Assembly (NCBI GenBank): GCA_002392525.1
Contig: DGHE01000171.1
Span: 1,234-9,303, forward strand
Length of the DNA: 8,070 bases
Reading direction: 5' to 3'
From: Bacteroidales bacterium UBA3856
GTDB lineage: Bacteria > Bacteroidota > Bacteroidia > Bacteroidales > UBA932
The position numbers were made by a program, and so were the translations under genes. Below are positions 6,884 through 8,070 of the stretch, piece after piece. Under the pieces are notes generated by a model. The model ran no database searches, was not told the DNA's origin, and was given only the letters and a program-made list of their open reading frames with translations. Within the stretch, counting starts at the first letter, position 1. Each line of letters opens with the position of its first letter.

Positions 6884-8070
6884 ATGAAACGAATCATCAG
6901 CACCCTGTCCCTCCTGTTAGCGACAGGCGCCCTGGCCTTGGCCGGCACCACGGTCAAAGATTTCCGTGTCCAGCACAGTGACAGGCCCCTTTCCATCGAG
7001 GACAAGCACCCTGTCTTCAGCTGGCGGATGGACTCGGACGTTAGAGGCCAGAAACAGACGGCCTATCAGCTGTCCGTGGTACGCGAAGTTGACGGCAGCG
7101 AGCTCTGGAACACCGGCAAGGTAGAAAGTGACCGCTCCGTCGACATCCCTTACCAGGGAGTGGCCCTTCAAGCCGAAAAAGGCTATACCGTAAACCTCTC
7201 CGTCTGGGACAAGGACGGGAAGGAATACAAGGAGACCACCCGTTTCGAAACCGGCATCATGAACCCGCGCATCAGCGCCTGGAACGGAGCGGACTGGGTA
7301 GGCCTGAAGCAGACCAAGCTGGATGCCGCCTCCCAGGTCCTCTATGAGATTGAGACCGGCTTTACCCTCAGGAAAGGCGACGTGGCCTCGCTGGTCCTGG
7401 GTGCCGACGATTTCCGCCTGCATAACGGATTCCTGAACGATTTCGGAACCCAGAGCGCCGAAAACTACATCAAGGTGGACTTTGACTTCGGCAAGCAGGA
7501 AATCCGCATCTACCGGGTGGGGTACTACAGGGAAGACAAGGCCGGCGTCCCCCTCATCACCGTGAACAAGGCCAACTATCCGGAGAGCAACCTGGAAGAA
7601 GTCTTTGCCGCCAGGGCCAAAGGCGACAAACACGATGTGAACATCAGGGTGGAGGCCAGCAATATCAGCTTTATCCTGGACGGGAAGGACGTGATCAGCG
7701 CGCCTGTCCGTATGCGCAGGTTCCCCGGTGGCGGCGACTTCTCCGTGGGTATGATGGGCGGAAACCGCCGCATGGCTTCCAATTTCACCCTGAACAAACT
7801 GGGCAGCGGCGGAAACTATCCCTCGTTCCCGAACCTGAACTCCGTGGGCTTCGCGGCCGCTCCCGGCACGGAAGTGCTCTATTCCGAGTACAGGATTCTG
7901 AATGCCGGCCAGAGCGAGGTACGCGTGGTCTTCTGCCCGCATCACGGCCCCGGCTATTCCATCTTTGAGGGCAAGCCCGGCATCACTGTAAACGGAAAGG
8001 AAATCACCGTCTCCAACCCCGGCGGCAAGGAGATTATCTCCTATGCCGATCCCAGCTACGGCGCCGAGAC
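6884..8070 (+). CDS. Exported alpha-L-rhamnosidase-like protein (GH78-type N-terminal region), 3'-truncated by window edge
   Basis: The protein probably releases alpha-L-rhamnose from plant glycans or oligosaccharides in the periplasm or at the surface. The frame is open from the ATG at 6884 to the window end (395 codons and 2 bases). The start is supported by a promoter 21 bases upstream and a clear signal peptide, MKRII followed by a Leu/Ala-rich core ending ALALA-G near residue 20. Residues about 24-140 resemble the N-terminal beta domain of bacterial rhamnosidases: DRPLSIEDKHPVFSWRM (33-49), QKQTAYQLSVV (56-66), LWNTGKVESDRSVDIPY (74-90), SVWDKDGKEY then FETGIM. Residues about 150-310 look like an additional beta-rich insertion (SLVLGADDFRL at 169-179, IRIYRVGYYREDKAGVP at 207-223, ISFILDGKDV at 261-270), possibly a concanavalin-like module. 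Residues 321-395 return to sequence expected before the rhamnosidase accessory and catalytic domains (SNPGGKE, DPSYGAE). The catalytic (alpha/alpha)6 domain is outside the window, so activity cannot be confirmed. Codon use resembles susC/susD rather than the GH2 gene. Confidence 0.83.
   Translation, partial: MKRIISTLSLLLATGALALAGTTVKDFRVQHSDRPLSIEDKHPVFSWRMDSDVRGQKQTAYQLSVVREVDGSELWNTGKVESDRSVDIPYQGVALQAEKGYTVNLSVWDKDGKEYKETTRFETGIMNPRISAWNGADWVGLKQTKLDAASQVLYEIETGFTLRKGDVASLVLGADDFRLHNGFLNDFGTQSAENYIKVDFDFGKQEIRIYRVGYYREDKAGVPLITVNKANYPESNLEEVFAARAKGDKHDVNIRVEASNISFILDGKDVISAPVRMRRFPGGGDFSVGMMGGNRRMASNFTLNKLGSGGNYPSFPNLNSVGFAAAPGTEVLYSEYRILNAGQSEVRVVFCPHHGPGYSIFEGKPGITVNGKEITVSNPGGKEIISYADPSYGAE

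Noticed and set aside
6917..7945. 342-codon open frame on the minus strand
   Set aside because: It is codon-register antisense to the rhamnosidase-like gene and open for the same codon-bias reason. The plus frame has a promoter, a signal peptide and family motifs.

Overview
The window is a fragment of a polysaccharide utilisation locus (PUL) from a member of the Bacteroidota, most likely Bacteroidales. The evidence is an adjacent susC/susD pair, a SusD lipoprotein signal, glycoside hydrolases with export signals, and a Bacteroidetes-type TAnnTTTG promoter box. SusC, SusD and the last gene are rich in C- and G-ending codons, which suggests a fairly GC-rich gut or rumen lineage. I cannot name the genus.

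Layout: (1) positions 1-2475 hold the 3' three quarters of a SusC-like TonB-dependent outer-membrane transporter. (2) 2496-4127 hold a complete SusD-like surface glycan-binding lipoprotein, followed by a strong intrinsic terminator (4149-4184). (3) 4210-6711 hold a complete exported family 2 glycoside hydrolase (beta-galactosidase-like, with DUF4982-type and C-terminal beta domains). (4) 6712-6883 is a composite intergenic region. It holds a 20-residue minus-strand remnant of an AraC-type DNA-binding domain, a second copy of the susD 3' end, a second terminator and a promoter. (5) 6884-8070 hold the N-terminal 395 codons of an exported alpha-L-rhamnosidase-like protein that runs off the window.

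SusC/SusD would capture and import oligosaccharides, while the two hydrolases would trim beta-linked (possibly galactosyl) and alpha-L-rhamnosyl units. Together they point to a rhamnose-containing plant glycan such as a rhamnogalacturonan or arabinogalactan side chain. This substrate is an inference from gene content.

The most interesting observation is that the GH2 gene looks like an inserted module. A 29-bp direct repeat (28/29 identical) comprising the last codons, stop and first untranslated bases of susD occurs at 4111-4139 and again at 6776-6804. Between the copies lie the GH2 gene, with visibly different codon use, and a truncated convergent AraC-family tail. The homology of that tail stops exactly where the second repeat begins. 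This reads as a recombination scar that placed a GH2 cassette between susD and the rhamnosidase gene.
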